NCBI RefSeq assembly: GCF_013705725.1
Contig: NZ_CP055481.1
Span: 2,914,001 to 2,978,000 of the forward strand
Source of the DNA: Klebsiella sp. RHBSTW-00484
GTDB lineage: Bacteria > Pseudomonadota > Gammaproteobacteria > Enterobacterales > Enterobacteriaceae
DNA length: 64,000 nt
Direction: 5' to 3'
Position 1 is the stretch's first letter; each line of letters opens with the position of its first letter. The position numbers were made by a program, and so were the translations under genes. This document shows positions 1 through 8,101 of the stretch, in pieces. A model generated the notes under the pieces. That model had not been told where the DNA came from. It saw only the letters and a list, made by a program, of their open reading frames with translations, and ran no database searches.

Positions 1-582
1 AAAACCCGCCCGCAGAGCGGCAGGGCGCTTTACGATCAATCGATAGATTTAATGACCCTCGATCCCATCGCTATCGCTCGTCAGGGCATTGGACGTAAGT
101 TTCAGAAACCGACGGTGTTTGAGGCGCTCACGGTGGCGGAAAATCTTGAACTGGCGATGAAGGGCGATAAGTCGGTGTGGGCCAGCCTGCGGGCGCGCCT
201 GAACAGCGAGCAGACCGATCGAATCAGCGAAACCCTGCGCCTGCTGCGGCTGGAGGGTGAACGTTCCCGACCGGCCGGACTGCTGTCGCATGGGCAAAAG
301 CAGTTTCTTGAGATCGGTATGCTGCTGGTGCAGGAGCCGCATCTGTTGCTGCTGGATGAACCCGCCGCCGGGATGACCGACGCCGAAACGGAGTATACCG
401 CCGAGCTGTTCCGCACCCTGGCCGGGCAGCATTCGCTGATGGTGGTCGAGCATGATATGGGGTTTGTCGAGACCATCGCCGACCGGGTGACGGTGCTCCA
501 TCAGGGGCAGGTGCTGGCGGAAGGGTCGCTGCGCGAAGTGCAGGCCAACGAACAGGTGATAGAAGTTTATCTCGGACGCTAA
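1..582 (+). CDS. urtD: Urea ABC transporter ATP-binding protein UrtD (5' truncated by window edge)
   Basis: The reading frame is open from base 1, so the gene begins upstream of the window and its Walker A motif is missing. The visible part has the ABC signature LSHGQ (with LSHGQKQFLEIG context), the Walker B run LLLLDEP and the switch histidine in VVEHDMGF. The branched-chain-type ATPase style (DEPAAGMTDAE) and the following urtE-like ATPase ten bases downstream fit the UrtABCDE urea importer, a cytoplasmic ATPase pair energising urea uptake under nitrogen limitation. The ATG at position 52 is internal and not the start. A LivG-type amino-acid ATPase is the main alternative; the pairing and the sequence favour UrtD. 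Confidence 0.85.
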   Translation, partial: KTRPQSGRALYDQSIDLMTLDPIAIARQGIGRKFQKPTVFEALTVAENLELAMKGDKSVWASLRARLNSEQTDRISETLRLLRLEGERSRPAGLLSHGQKQFLEIGMLLVQEPHLLLLDEPAAGMTDAETEYTAELFRTLAGQHSLMVVEHDMGFVETIADRVTVLHQGQVLAEGSLREVQANEQVIEVYLGR

Positions 583-591
583 GGAGCGCGG

Positions 592-1290
592 ATGCTACAG
601 GTTAATCAGTTACATCAATACTATGGCGGCAGCCATATTTTGCGCGGCGTGGATTTTGCCGCTCGTCAGGGAGAGATTACCTGCCTTCTCGGGCGCAACG
701 GAGTGGGAAAAACCACCTTGCTGAAGTGTCTGATGGGGCTTATTCCGGCACGCAGCGGCGAAGTGCTGTGGCAGGAGAAAAATATCACCCAGCGCAAACC
801 GCATCAGCGAGTGCAGTCCGGGATCGCTTACGTTCCGCAAGGGCGCGAGATTTTTCCGCGCCTGACGGTAGAAGAGAACCTGCTGATGGGGCTATCGCGC
901 TTTCCCGCTCGCGACGCACGGACGGTGCCGGAAGAGATTTATCAGCTGTTTCCGGTACTGAAAACCATGAAGCAGCGGCGCGGTGGCGACCTTTCCGGCG
1001 GTCAACAGCAGCAGTTAGCGATTGGTCGCGCGCTGGCCAGTCGCCCGCAGTTGCTGATCCTTGATGAGCCAACGGAAGGTATTCAACCATCGGTGATTAA
1101 GGAGATCGGCGAGGTTATCCGCCAGCTAGCGAATCGTGGCGATATGGCGATTCTGCTGGTTGAGCAGTTCTATGATTTCGCCGCCGGGCTGGCGGACCGC
1201 TACCTGGTAATGTCGCGCGGGGCTATTATCCAGCAGGGTAACGGCAGCGATATGGAAGCCGAAGGCGTGCGCGGAATGGTCACCATCTAG
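592..1290 (+). CDS. urtE: Urea ABC transporter ATP-binding protein UrtE
   Basis: A 232-residue ABC ATPase of the LivF/UrtE type. Walker A is GRNGVGKTT at residues 34-42, the signature LSGGQQQQ lies near residue 134, Walker B LLILDEP is near 155 and the switch region reads LLVEQ. It starts nine bases after urtD behind an AAGGAG ribosome site and is the last gene of the urt operon. With UrtD it should drive high-affinity urea import. Length matches UrtE. The operon ends here: a REP-type repeat follows and the next gene is on the opposite strand. Confidence 0.88.
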   Translation: MLQVNQLHQYYGGSHILRGVDFAARQGEITCLLGRNGVGKTTLLKCLMGLIPARSGEVLWQEKNITQRKPHQRVQSGIAYVPQGREIFPRLTVEENLLMGLSRFPARDARTVPEEIYQLFPVLKTMKQRRGGDLSGGQQQQLAIGRALASRPQLLILDEPTEGIQPSVIKEIGEVIRQLANRGDMAILLVEQFYDFAAGLADRYLVMSRGAIIQQGNGSDMEAEGVRGMVTI

Positions 1291-1293
1291 TCA

Positions 1294-1407
1294 TTCCCGG
1301 ATGGCGGCGTCTCCCCGGCTCGCGCTGCGCTTAGCCGGGCTACGGGTCTACAGCCGTCTGTGGCCCCGTAGCCCGGGCAAGGCGCGTTAAGCGCCGCCCC
1401 CGGGAAA
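1294..1407. repeat. REP/BIME-type intergenic palindromic repeat
   Basis: GC-rich inverted arms built on CCCCGGCTCGCGCTGCGC, TAGCCGGGCTACGGG and CCGTAGCCCGGGC, lying between the convergent ends of urtE and the XRE gene. The same motif family recurs near 25222, 34526, 37490, 43816 and 46694, which is typical of enterobacterial REP/BIME elements. Confidence 0.75.
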
Positions 1408-1430
1408 AACGCGCAGAGTCGTTCAAAAGG

Positions 1431-1901
1431 CTACTTGCGCAACAGCCGCTGCAAGCGCGCCTGCCGCCAGTTCCTGATCCATTCGCCAAACACAAACAAG
1501 CGCAACCCTTTGACCATCAGCAGCGCCCCCCAGATAATCGCTACCCACGCGGACCAGTAGCTATCGGAACCGGTGAGCCAGTTCAGCACCGCCAGCAGAG
1601 CGCAGACCACCATCGCCACCGTCAGCGATCGATAAAACCGACTCTCTCGCTCAACGCGCTCTTTAGCTTCTTCAATACGTAAATCCAGCGACTCTTCATG
1701 CCCTGCAGATGAATCGCCGCTAATCCCGGCGACGTTCACTTCAAATACCGCCGCGAGAGCGCTCAGCGTTTCCAGACCTGGACGCTCGCCGTTCTCAATA
1801 CGCTGAATGGTCCGCACGCTGAGCCCGGTAAGTTCGGCAAGCTGCTCTTGTGACCATGCGCGCTGCAAACGCAATTGTTTAACCTGATTATTGCTGTTCA
1901 T
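1431..1901 (-). CDS. XRE-family DNA-binding protein with C-terminal 2TM membrane domain
   Basis: A 156-residue protein. Residues about 5-60 form a Cro/CI-type helix-turn-helix (WSQEQLAELTGLSVRTIQRIENGER). After a short charged segment, residues 88-135 contain two hydrophobic helices with a tryptophan-rich loop between them (NWLTGSDSYWSAWVAIIW), the 2TM domain layout, and the tail is basic. This suggests a membrane-tethered regulator; no target is evident. It stands alone on the minus strand, with ydeE further upstream on the same strand. Specific function is unknown. Confidence 0.75.
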   Translation of the reverse strand: MNSNNQVKQLRLQRAWSQEQLAELTGLSVRTIQRIENGERPGLETLSALAAVFEVNVAGISGDSSAGHEESLDLRIEEAKERVERESRFYRSLTVAMVVCALLAVLNWLTGSDSYWSAWVAIIWGALLMVKGLRLFVFGEWIRNWRQARLQRLLRK

Positions 1902-2018
1902 TATTTCTATCTCCGGGTGAAAACCTGAGATGGAGTGTTATCTATAAGGTTGTCGGGCACCACGATCGGAACCCGACAGAGACGCGACAGTAACCTGACA
2001 GCCGTGCGGTGCCTGGGT

Positions 2019-3212
2019 TTACGCGCTGGCGACCACGTTTCCGTTCCACGGGCGCACGTTCATGCCGCGGAAAATCATCAGCCATGCGGCGACAATCGCC
2101 ACCATCAAAATCACAAACAGCGACCAGTGCGGCAGGTGGGTCAGAATGGTGCCGGTCAGCATCGGGTTAAAAGCCGCCCCCAGCCAGCCCAGTGATTGAG
2201 CAGAAAAGTAGCTGGCCTTCATACCCGCCGGGGCGATGTTATCGATAAGCATATACTCGCCCGGCGCATATATGACTTCACCGAGCGTAAAGACCGCCGC
2301 TGAAACGCCCCACAGCAGCAGGCTATTACCAGAAATCACAAAGCCGCCAAGCCCGAGCACAAAGCACACCGTACCAAACGTCATTAGCGGACGAATATTG
2401 CGGGCGGTCAGGCGACGCCCAACCGCGTACTGCAGCGCCACCACTACGGCGGCGTTGACCGGCAATACCACGGCAACCACTTTCTCGGCAAAATCGCTAT
2501 CAGCAACGACCAGCACGTACTGGGAAATACAGGAAGCAAAAGAGCCGCCAACGAAAGAGGCTAACAGGCCGGAAAGGGTAAACCACAGCAGCGCCCAGTC
2601 GCGTAACAGCACCGAAGGCGACCACTGGGTGGCGTTATCCTGAGCAATTGCCGCCGTTGTACGCTGTACAAACAGCTGAATAAACACCAGCGGCAGCGCC
2701 GCGCATCCCGCCGCCAGCCAGAACGGCAGATTGATGCTGTGCATCACCAGCAGGGTGCCAATAGGTGGCCCGACGGTCCAGCCAATATTGAGAAAGGTAT
2801 AGTTGAGCGAAAAAATCTGCGCCTTCTTTTCCGGCGACAGCACGTCGGCGAACCAGGCTTTTAACACGGTCGAGAACACGGAATAAGCGCAGTTAATCAG
2901 CGCGAAGAAAAACACGACCAGCGCAACGCTATTGACCAGCGGAATAGCAACAAAACCGCCAATAAACGCCAGTACGGCGATGGTCATATAGCGTTTTTTG
3001 TCGAACTTATCGGCCAGGATACCAAACCCCATACTGAACAACACGCCGACGATCAATGCAGTTGACAGCGCATAGCCGATTTTATCTACCTCCAGTTGGT
3101 ACTGGCGGGTGAGGTAGATAGTCATAAAAGGTAACGTTGCGCCACGACCAATAGTTAACAGCAACGACGAAGCCAGCAGCGCCGCGGTTGAGCGCCTGAG
3201 TGTCGGTATCAT
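2019..3212 (-). CDS. ydeE: MFS efflux transporter YdeE
   Basis: A 397-residue, 12-helix major facilitator protein. The N-terminus (SSLLLTIGRGATLPFMTIYL), the loop ADKFDKKRYM after TM2 and the segment YAPGEYMLID match my memory of E. coli YdeE closely. E. coli YdeE is an inner-membrane exporter implicated in dipeptide export. It is divergent from eamA, the same neighbour as in E. coli. The substrate here is inferred from the family. Confidence 0.88.
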   Translation of the reverse strand: MIPTLRRSTAALLASSLLLTIGRGATLPFMTIYLTRQYQLEVDKIGYALSTALIVGVLFSMGFGILADKFDKKRYMTIAVLAFIGGFVAIPLVNSVALVVFFFALINCAYSVFSTVLKAWFADVLSPEKKAQIFSLNYTFLNIGWTVGPPIGTLLVMHSINLPFWLAAGCAALPLVFIQLFVQRTTAAIAQDNATQWSPSVLLRDWALLWFTLSGLLASFVGGSFASCISQYVLVVADSDFAEKVVAVVLPVNAAVVVALQYAVGRRLTARNIRPLMTFGTVCFVLGLGGFVISGNSLLLWGVSAAVFTLGEVIYAPGEYMLIDNIAPAGMKASYFSAQSLGWLGAAFNPMLTGTILTHLPHWSLFVILMVAIVAAWLMIFRGMNVRPWNGNVVASA

Positions 3213-3405
3213 TTTTTCCTTGCCTGATGTGATGTTATTTTTGTTGTCCCGATCACAAATAGCACGCTAACCGAGGCTTGTATAGTTCCCTTCGGTGATG
3301 AAAAGAGCACCTGGGCCCTACCGAAATTAATGATCTATGCGTCGGGCGAATTATTCGGTACTTTGATTTTGTTCACAAAAATTCCAATAACAACCGAGGC
3401 AGGTT

Positions 3406-4305
3406 ATGACGCGTAAAGACGGGCTGCTGGCATTGCTGGTGGTCGTGGTATGGGGGCTGAATTTCGTGGTGATTAAGATGGGGCTGCATAACATGCCGCC
3501 GCTGATGCTTGCCGGACTGCGTTTTTTATTGGTGGCGTTCCCTGCCTTGCTGTTTGTCGCCCGGCCGAAAATTCCGCTGCGCCTGCTGCTGGGCTATGGC
3601 CTGACGATAAGCTTCGGTCAGTTTGCCTTCCTGTTTTGCGCCATTAACCTCGGCATGCCTGCCGGACTGGCATCGCTGGTGCTGCAAGCTCAGGCTTTCT
3701 TCACCATTATTCTCGGGGCATTTGTCTTCGGTGAACGTTTGCAGGGCAAACAGGTAGCGGGGATCGCACTGGCGATTTTTGGTGTGCTGGTGCTGGTGGA
3801 AGCCAGTCTTGGCGGCCAGCATGTGCCGTTGGTGGGTTTTATGCTCACGCTGGCGGCGGCGCTGAGCTGGGCCTGCGGCAATATTTTCAACAAGAAAATC
3901 ATGTCGCACGAGAGCAGACCGCCGATTATGTCGCTGGTGGTGTGGAGCGCGCTGATCCCGGTGCTGCCGTTTATGCTGGCATCGTGGCTCCTCGACGGCC
4001 CTCAGGTGATGGCGGCAAGTCTGCTGCATATCGATCTGCTGACGATCCTCTCGCTGCTGTATCTGGCGTTTATCGCCACCATTGTTGGCTATGGGATCTG
4101 GGGTTCGCTACTCGGACGCTATGAAACCTGGCGCGTGGCGCCGCTGTCGCTGCTGGTGCCAGTGGTCGGAATGGCCAGCGCCGCGCTGCTGCTTGGCGAG
4201 ACGCTAAACGGTCTGCAACTGCTGGGTGCGGTGCTAATTATGGCCGGGCTGTATATCAACGTGTTTGGCCTGCGGATCGTGCGTCCGGGCATGGCGCGGG
4301 GATAA
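3406..4305 (+). CDS. eamA: Cysteine/O-acetylserine exporter EamA
   Basis: A 299-residue drug/metabolite transporter with ten predicted helices in two EamA repeats (roughly residues 5-130 and 145-290). The repeat ends show typical motifs such as GERLQGKQVAGIALAIFGVLVLV and LLGETLNGLQLLGAVLIMAGLYIN. The E. coli orthologue (formerly ydeD) exports O-acetylserine, cysteine and related cysteine-pathway metabolites across the inner membrane. It is convergent with marB and divergent from ydeE, the standard enterobacterial order. Confidence 0.88.
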   Translation: MTRKDGLLALLVVVVWGLNFVVIKMGLHNMPPLMLAGLRFLLVAFPALLFVARPKIPLRLLLGYGLTISFGQFAFLFCAINLGMPAGLASLVLQAQAFFTIILGAFVFGERLQGKQVAGIALAIFGVLVLVEASLGGQHVPLVGFMLTLAAALSWACGNIFNKKIMSHESRPPIMSLVVWSALIPVLPFMLASWLLDGPQVMAASLLHIDLLTILSLLYLAFIATIVGYGIWGSLLGRYETWRVAPLSLLVPVVGMASAALLLGETLNGLQLLGAVLIMAGLYINVFGLRIVRPGMARG

Positions 4306-4330
4306 AAAAAGCCCCGTTGCCGGGGCTAAA
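4302..4330 (-). terminator. Intrinsic terminator of marRAB (between marB and eamA)
   Basis: The stem AGCCCC/GGGGCT encloses a short loop. Read on the minus strand it is followed by a run of seven T, so it terminates marRAB. On the plus strand the trailing sequence is TAAAA, a weaker exit for eamA. Confidence 0.8.
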
Positions 4331-4337
4331 AGGGATT

Positions 4338-4556
4338 TTACAGGCCTTGCTGGTTGTAATACGGCACGCCTAATTCGTCTGATTTATCACTGCCCGAAGC
4401 CATGTGATTGAAATCAAACGGCGAATCATTATGTTCGGAAGGAATAATCATCGCATCCCGATTGTTGTGACGAACCGGAGTGGTGGTTTGCTCCGCGAAA
4501 CTCTGGCTGGAGACCAGCGCCAATAGCACGATGGCGGCGGAAGCGAATAATTTCAT
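4338..4556 (-). CDS. marB: Periplasmic multiple-antibiotic-resistance protein MarB
   Basis: A 72-residue protein with an N-terminal signal peptide (hydrophobic run to about residue 21, cleavage plausibly after SFA) and a short, polar mature part containing HNNRDAMIIPSEHNDSPFDF. It is the third gene of marRAB, 30 bases after marA. E. coli MarB is a small periplasmic protein reported to dampen marRAB expression indirectly. Identification rests mainly on position and signal-peptide design. Confidence 0.85.
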   Translation of the reverse strand: MKLFASAAIVLLALVSSQSFAEQTTTPVRHNNRDAMIIPSEHNDSPFDFNHMASGSDKSDELGVPYYNQQGL

Positions 4557-4586
4557 GATTTCCTCAATACGTCTTTTTGCAGGCGA

Positions 4587-4970
4587 TTAACAACAGTTAT
4601 TTAGTGGGAGCAGGTAGCGCGACTCGCCCGGTACGTTGGTAATGCGATACTGGTGCGGCGGCACATCGAAATAGTTTTTGAAAGTCCGCGTCAGCGTTTG
4701 CTGCGATTCAAAGCCATAACGCTCGGCCAGATACAAAATCGGCTCGTTGCTTTGCTTGAGCTTCTGCGCAATTTCAGTCAGCTTACGGCTACGGATATAC
4801 TGGCCCAGAGAGTGACCGGTCTCTTTCTTAAACATTCTTTGCAGGTGCCACTTGGAGTAACCTGAGCGCTCTGAAACCTTCTCCAGCGACAGGGGCGATT
4901 CCAGGTTATCCTCAATCCACGACAAAATACTATGGATAGTGATGGCGTCGTTATTACGTCTGGACATCAT
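4587..4970 (-). CDS. marA: AraC/XylS-family activator MarA
   Basis: A 127-residue protein made only of two AraC helix-turn-helix units, with no sensor domain. The first recognition region is [20 protein letters not shown] and the second [20 protein letters not shown], ending in the [16 protein letters not shown] tail of MarA. MarA activates mar/sox/rob regulon promoters, including efflux pumps and micF, as a monomer on marboxes. It lies 14 bases downstream of marR and is co-transcribed. Length and sequence agree with the E. coli protein. Confidence 0.95.
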   Translation of the reverse strand: MMSRRNNDAITIHSILSWIEDNLESPLSLEKVSERSGYSKWHLQRMFKKETGHSLGQYIRSRKLTEIAQKLKQSNEPILYLAERYGFESQQTLTRTFKNYFDVPPHQYRITNVPGESRYLLPLNNCC

Positions 4971-4984
4971 CTTACCTCTTCTTA

Positions 4985-5419
4985 TTACGGCAGAACTTTT
5001 TTGAGCAAATACTCAAGAGTGACCACTTCATCTGCCGACAGATTTTTTGTTAGTTCCTGGTGCAATTTCTGACCCACAACCTGATGACAATGCTCACAAA
5101 GTGCTGCGCCGTCTGCTGTTAGCTGCACCAGTACGCCGCGCTTGTCAGTGGGGTTGGGTAACCGTTCAATCCAGCCCTTACAGACCAGACGGTCAAGCAT
5201 GCGCGTCATTGCGCCTGGGTCGACCGAGAGCACGGTTTTAAGCTCAACGGGGGTAATACACACTTCGCAACGAATGGAACAGAGCACCCGAAACTGGGTG
5301 GACGTAATATCCATCGGTGAGAGGTAGTCGTTGAGCAGGCGATCTTTCTGCTGGTTAACCATCTGGATCAAGCGACCAAGGGGGATCATTTCGTTAAACA
5401 GGTCGCTCGTACTTTTCAC
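4985..5419 (-). CDS. marR: Multiple antibiotic resistance repressor MarR
   Basis: A 144-residue winged-helix repressor starting at a GTG codon, as in E. coli marR. The wing region reads [24 protein letters not shown] and is intact. The regulatory cysteine region ([10 protein letters not shown], cysteines near residues 47-51) is present but differs from E. coli in detail. MarR represses its own operon and is released by phenolic ligands and oxidation. Two MarR sites lie directly upstream. I see no truncation or stop, so the repressor looks functional. Confidence 0.95.
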   Translation of the reverse strand: MKSTSDLFNEMIPLGRLIQMVNQQKDRLLNDYLSPMDITSTQFRVLCSIRCEVCITPVELKTVLSVDPGAMTRMLDRLVCKGWIERLPNPTDKRGVLVQLTADGAALCEHCHQVVGQKLHQELTKNLSADEVVTLEYLLKKVLP

Positions 5420-5420
5420 A

Positions 5421-5518
5421 ATGGTTGCCCAGGCAATGACTTAGTTGCCGGGGATATTATTGCCTAGGCAAATATAAGTCAAACTGATTGATTGGCCGAT
5501 GCCACGATTTGCTAAAAC
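5421..5518 (-). promoter_or_regulatory. marO operator/promoter: -10/-35, two MarR sites and a marbox
   Basis: Read on the minus strand: a marbox-like TTTAGCAAATCGTGGCAT (5499-5516) lies upstream of a -35 TTGACT (5477-5482), with 17 bases to a -10 TAATAT (5454-5459). One MarR palindrome (TTGCCTAGGCAA, about 5460-5471) sits between the two hexamers; the second (TTGCCTGGGCAA, about 5424-5435) sits just upstream of the marR GTG. This reproduces the E. coli marO arrangement: self-repression by MarR and activation by MarA/Rob/SoxS. Confidence 0.9.
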
Positions 5519-5680
5519 GAATCGTTGTGACTCAGGTCACTCTATTTCACGTTGCTGTCTTATGATTTTACTGATTGATGAATACGTTCTGCGGGAAACT
5601 GGCAACAACCTGATGGCAAACGATATACTCAGAGCGCGTCATTTCTTGATAATCCAACACTTACAGGACCTTAATTTTCT

Positions 5681-6349
5681 ATGATGGATCTCTTTAAAGC
5701 GATAGGCCTGGGGCTGGTCGTGATCCTACCGCTGGCAAACCCGCTGACTACCGTGGCGCTATTCCTTGGCCTTGCCGGGAATATGAACAATGCCGAGCGT
5801 AACCGTCAGTCGTTGATGGCCTCGGTTTATGTGTTCGCTATCCTGATGGTCGCATGGTATGCCGGGCAGGTGGTGATGAACACCTTCGGAATATCGATTC
5901 CCGGACTGCGTATTGCCGGGGGGCTGATCGTCGCCTTTATCGGTTTCCGCATGCTGTTCCCACAGCAGAAAGCGCACCATTCGATGGAAGCTAAGCTGAA
6001 ATCAGAAGAGCTGGAAGACGAACCGACGGCTAACATTGCTTTTGTCCCGCTGGCGATGCCAAGTACCGCAGGTCCGGGGACCATTGCGATGATCATCAGC
6101 TCTGCGTCGACGGTAAATCATGCGGCTACCTTTCCTGATTGGGTGGTGATGGTGGCGCCGCCGGTGACGTTTGCGCTGGTCGGACTCATCCTGTGGGGCT
6201 GCCTGCGCAGCTCCGGGGCGATTATGCGCCTGGTGGGCAAGGGCGGCATCGAGGCTATCTCCCGCCTGATGGGCTTCCTGTTGGTCTGTATGGGCGTGCA
6301 GTTTATTATTAATGGCGTGCTGGAGATCGTCTCCACTTATCACGCCTGA
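5681..6349 (+). CDS. marC: MarC family inner-membrane protein
   Basis: A 222-residue integral membrane protein with six predicted helices. Conserved blocks include [36 protein letters not shown] and [16 protein letters not shown]. It diverges from marRAB across marO, the universal enterobacterial arrangement. It is not required for Mar-type resistance in E. coli and its biochemical role is unknown. The first of two adjacent ATG codons is used here. Confidence 0.92.
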   Translation: MMDLFKAIGLGLVVILPLANPLTTVALFLGLAGNMNNAERNRQSLMASVYVFAILMVAWYAGQVVMNTFGISIPGLRIAGGLIVAFIGFRMLFPQQKAHHSMEAKLKSEELEDEPTANIAFVPLAMPSTAGPGTIAMIISSASTVNHAATFPDWVVMVAPPVTFALVGLILWGCLRSSGAIMRLVGKGGIEAISRLMGFLLVCMGVQFIINGVLEIVSTYHA

Positions 6350-6359
6350 TTGGTTCTTG

Positions 6360-6392
6360 CTCCGGATATGGTTCGTCGTGCCATATCCGGAG
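6360..6392 (+). terminator. Perfect 12-bp hairpin after marC
   Basis: CTCCGGATATGG and CCATATCCGGAG pair perfectly around a nine-base loop, eleven bases after the marC stop. There is no clear T-run on either strand, so it may act as a transcript end by processing rather than as a textbook intrinsic terminator. Confidence 0.65.
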
Positions 6393-6400
6393 GATTTATA

Positions 6401-6685
6401 CTAAGATTCAACTTTTACCGTCTTTCCTGTTCCAAAATAGGTAGCCAGCGCGCTGGCCGATAATGGACCAGTGTATGTCCATTTAAATTCGTTGGTTACC
6501 GATGTTGGCTTAACGCTTAGTTTTACTTCAGAGCTTAATGCGACAATCGTCGCAATGCTAAACGTTGGCACGGTAGCCAGTCGAATAATACCCAGCAGCG
6601 GCGGGATTCCCGCAGCGCTATTAATCCCCGTTTGTCCTGAGGGTTGAACTTCAAACAACGTCACTTCTTCATTTGCTTCAGACAT
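6401..6685 (-). CDS. Hypothetical 94-residue protein in the marC-sotB islet
   Basis: Starts with MSEANEEVTLFEV behind a GGGTG-like ribosome site. It is rich in Ser, Thr, Ala and Val, has no signal peptide or cysteine, and ends in a beta-like segment (TYFGTGKTVKVES). I do not recognise a family. It converges on marC and diverges from the RhiA-like pair across 640 bases of AT-rich DNA. The open frame, start signal and terminator-flanked position support it as real. It may belong functionally with the two downstream paralogues, but nothing in the sequence proves this. Confidence 0.55.
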   Translation of the reverse strand: MSEANEEVTLFEVQPSGQTGINSAAGIPPLLGIIRLATVPTFSIATIVALSSEVKLSVKPTSVTNEFKWTYTGPLSASALATYFGTGKTVKVES

Positions 6686-7325
6686 TTTATCACCCGCAAG
6701 TTAATGGCTATCAGGATCTTAACAAGTGCCGAAAATTTTAATGCAGTAAATTAATTATTTTGCCCATGGCTTTATCGCACTAATTATAACTTCAGCTAAG
6801 AAGTTATTTATTGGTGAGATAAATCAAACTCAGGCATAGCACCTGCAGGTTATGCCGTAGATAAATATTTCATGGCGTTTCCTTTTGATTTATTAGAATA
6901 TTGCAATATCTGGAAGCAACAGGTGCTGCCCCAGTACGAATTAACAGACATGAAAACATTCAGAGCACTGACTTTTCTGCAGTCAGTGGGAGTTAATAAT
7001 AATTAATTAAGCGTAAATAGCAAGCTGGGCTGTTGTTTTTTTATTTTCAATAAAATCAATGCTGTCATTTTAATGTTATGAAATACTTGGGTTATTTCCT
7101 GTAAATTACCTGACTTTCAATAAAATCATGATGATAAACGTTAGGTTATGATATTTATCACTTCAGGTTATCTTATTTGTTAATTTTAAAGAGTTGGGGG
7201 CGCAAAAAATATATTTGCGTAATGAGAAATATTGATAATAATTACTTCGTTCCGGAACGCAACGTCGCAGCCATCTGGCTGCAAATACCATTCTGTAGTT
7301 AATACACACTGAAAGGAATAAACCT
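6686..7325. other. AT-rich noncoding region upstream of the RhiA-like genes
   Basis: No convincing gene in 640 bases. Base composition is visibly more AT-rich than the surroundings. It contains an inverted repeat CGCAAAAAATATATTTGCG (7201-7219), a perfect palindrome CGTTCCGGAACG (7248-7259) and a small hairpin GCAGCC/GGCTGC just after it, all within 130 bases of the 7326 gene and possible regulatory sites for it. A 44-codon open frame at 6872-7006 lacks a ribosome site. Confidence 0.6.
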
Positions 7326-7955
7326 ATGTCTTCCTATTCTATTTCTGTATTAAATTCTAGCGGCGCACCCGCAAATGTTGCTATCTATCAGACATACCCT
7401 AACCTTATCGCGGGGTTGCCTCTGGTCTGGCTACTGCAAACGGTTAATGACGGAAATACTAATACCTATAACTGGTCAATTGATTGGGCGCTAAACTGGG
7501 GTACCTCCGAACAACCATTAGCACCGGGGGTTTTATGGAGCTCTGGCGGGCCGATTCAAAGTATGAATCCGACAGCCGCTGGCGGGAATAACGAGATGGG
7601 CGTGACGTTCTCCAACGGCCAGTTTCAAACGCAGCCGCAGGCGTTTTGCGACCCGCAAGTCCCTAGCGGTAGTATGCTGGTAACAACGGACTCAACATTT
7701 ACCGTATCGCAATCCAAAGCAATGAGTCTGGCAGTTTATATGAATTCTTTACCGGCATTCGCTATGCAGGGTAAACCCAATGGTAATTTCCTGTTTGATA
7801 CGCATCCAACATATTGGATTTGTACTACCGATTCGAAACAGGGCGTCGCTGTCTCCGGAACATTTGTGAGTAGCCCAACGAAGTTTTCCTTTGCCAATGG
7901 CGTAACCTCATTAAAATACCAACTTAATGAAACATTGCAATTTGTACCGATTTAA
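7326..7955 (+). CDS. RhiA-like protein (first of two paralogues)
   Basis: A 209-residue protein with no signal peptide and predicted beta-rich, aromatic character (YSISVLNSSGAPANVAIYQ at the N-terminus, NTYNWSIDWALNWGT near residue 50). It resembles, as far as I recall, Rhizobium RhiA, a quorum-controlled rhizosphere-expressed protein of unknown biochemical role. The start is behind AAGGAAT, eight bases upstream. It shares many blocks with the next gene, so the two arose by duplication. Family assignment is from memory and tentative; the function is unknown. Confidence 0.6.
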   Translation: MSSYSISVLNSSGAPANVAIYQTYPNLIAGLPLVWLLQTVNDGNTNTYNWSIDWALNWGTSEQPLAPGVLWSSGGPIQSMNPTAAGGNNEMGVTFSNGQFQTQPQAFCDPQVPSGSMLVTTDSTFTVSQSKAMSLAVYMNSLPAFAMQGKPNGNFLFDTHPTYWICTTDSKQGVAVSGTFVSSPTKFSFANGVTSLKYQLNETLQFVPI

Positions 7956-8008
7956 CCTTATTCGTTTTATAATTGTTTTCAAGTAATAACACACAGCTAA
8001 CGTTAATG

Positions 8009-8041
8009 AAAACCAACCTGTCATTCCCGGCAGGTTGGTTT
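8009..8041 (+). terminator. Hairpin between the two RhiA-like genes
   Basis: AACCAACCTG pairs with CAGGTTGGTT around a ten-base loop. Only a short T-rich tail follows, so it may be an attenuating or processing hairpin separating expression of the two paralogues. Confidence 0.5.
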
Positions 8042-8101
8042 ATCAGGCATGCTGTTTGATGCTTAAACATTACGCCAGAATATTTTCAAATGGGGGTGAT
8101 T

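Noticed and set aside
6872..7006. 44-codon ORF in the AT-rich region
   Set aside because: No ribosome site, AT-rich context and no recognisable family; kept only as a note.
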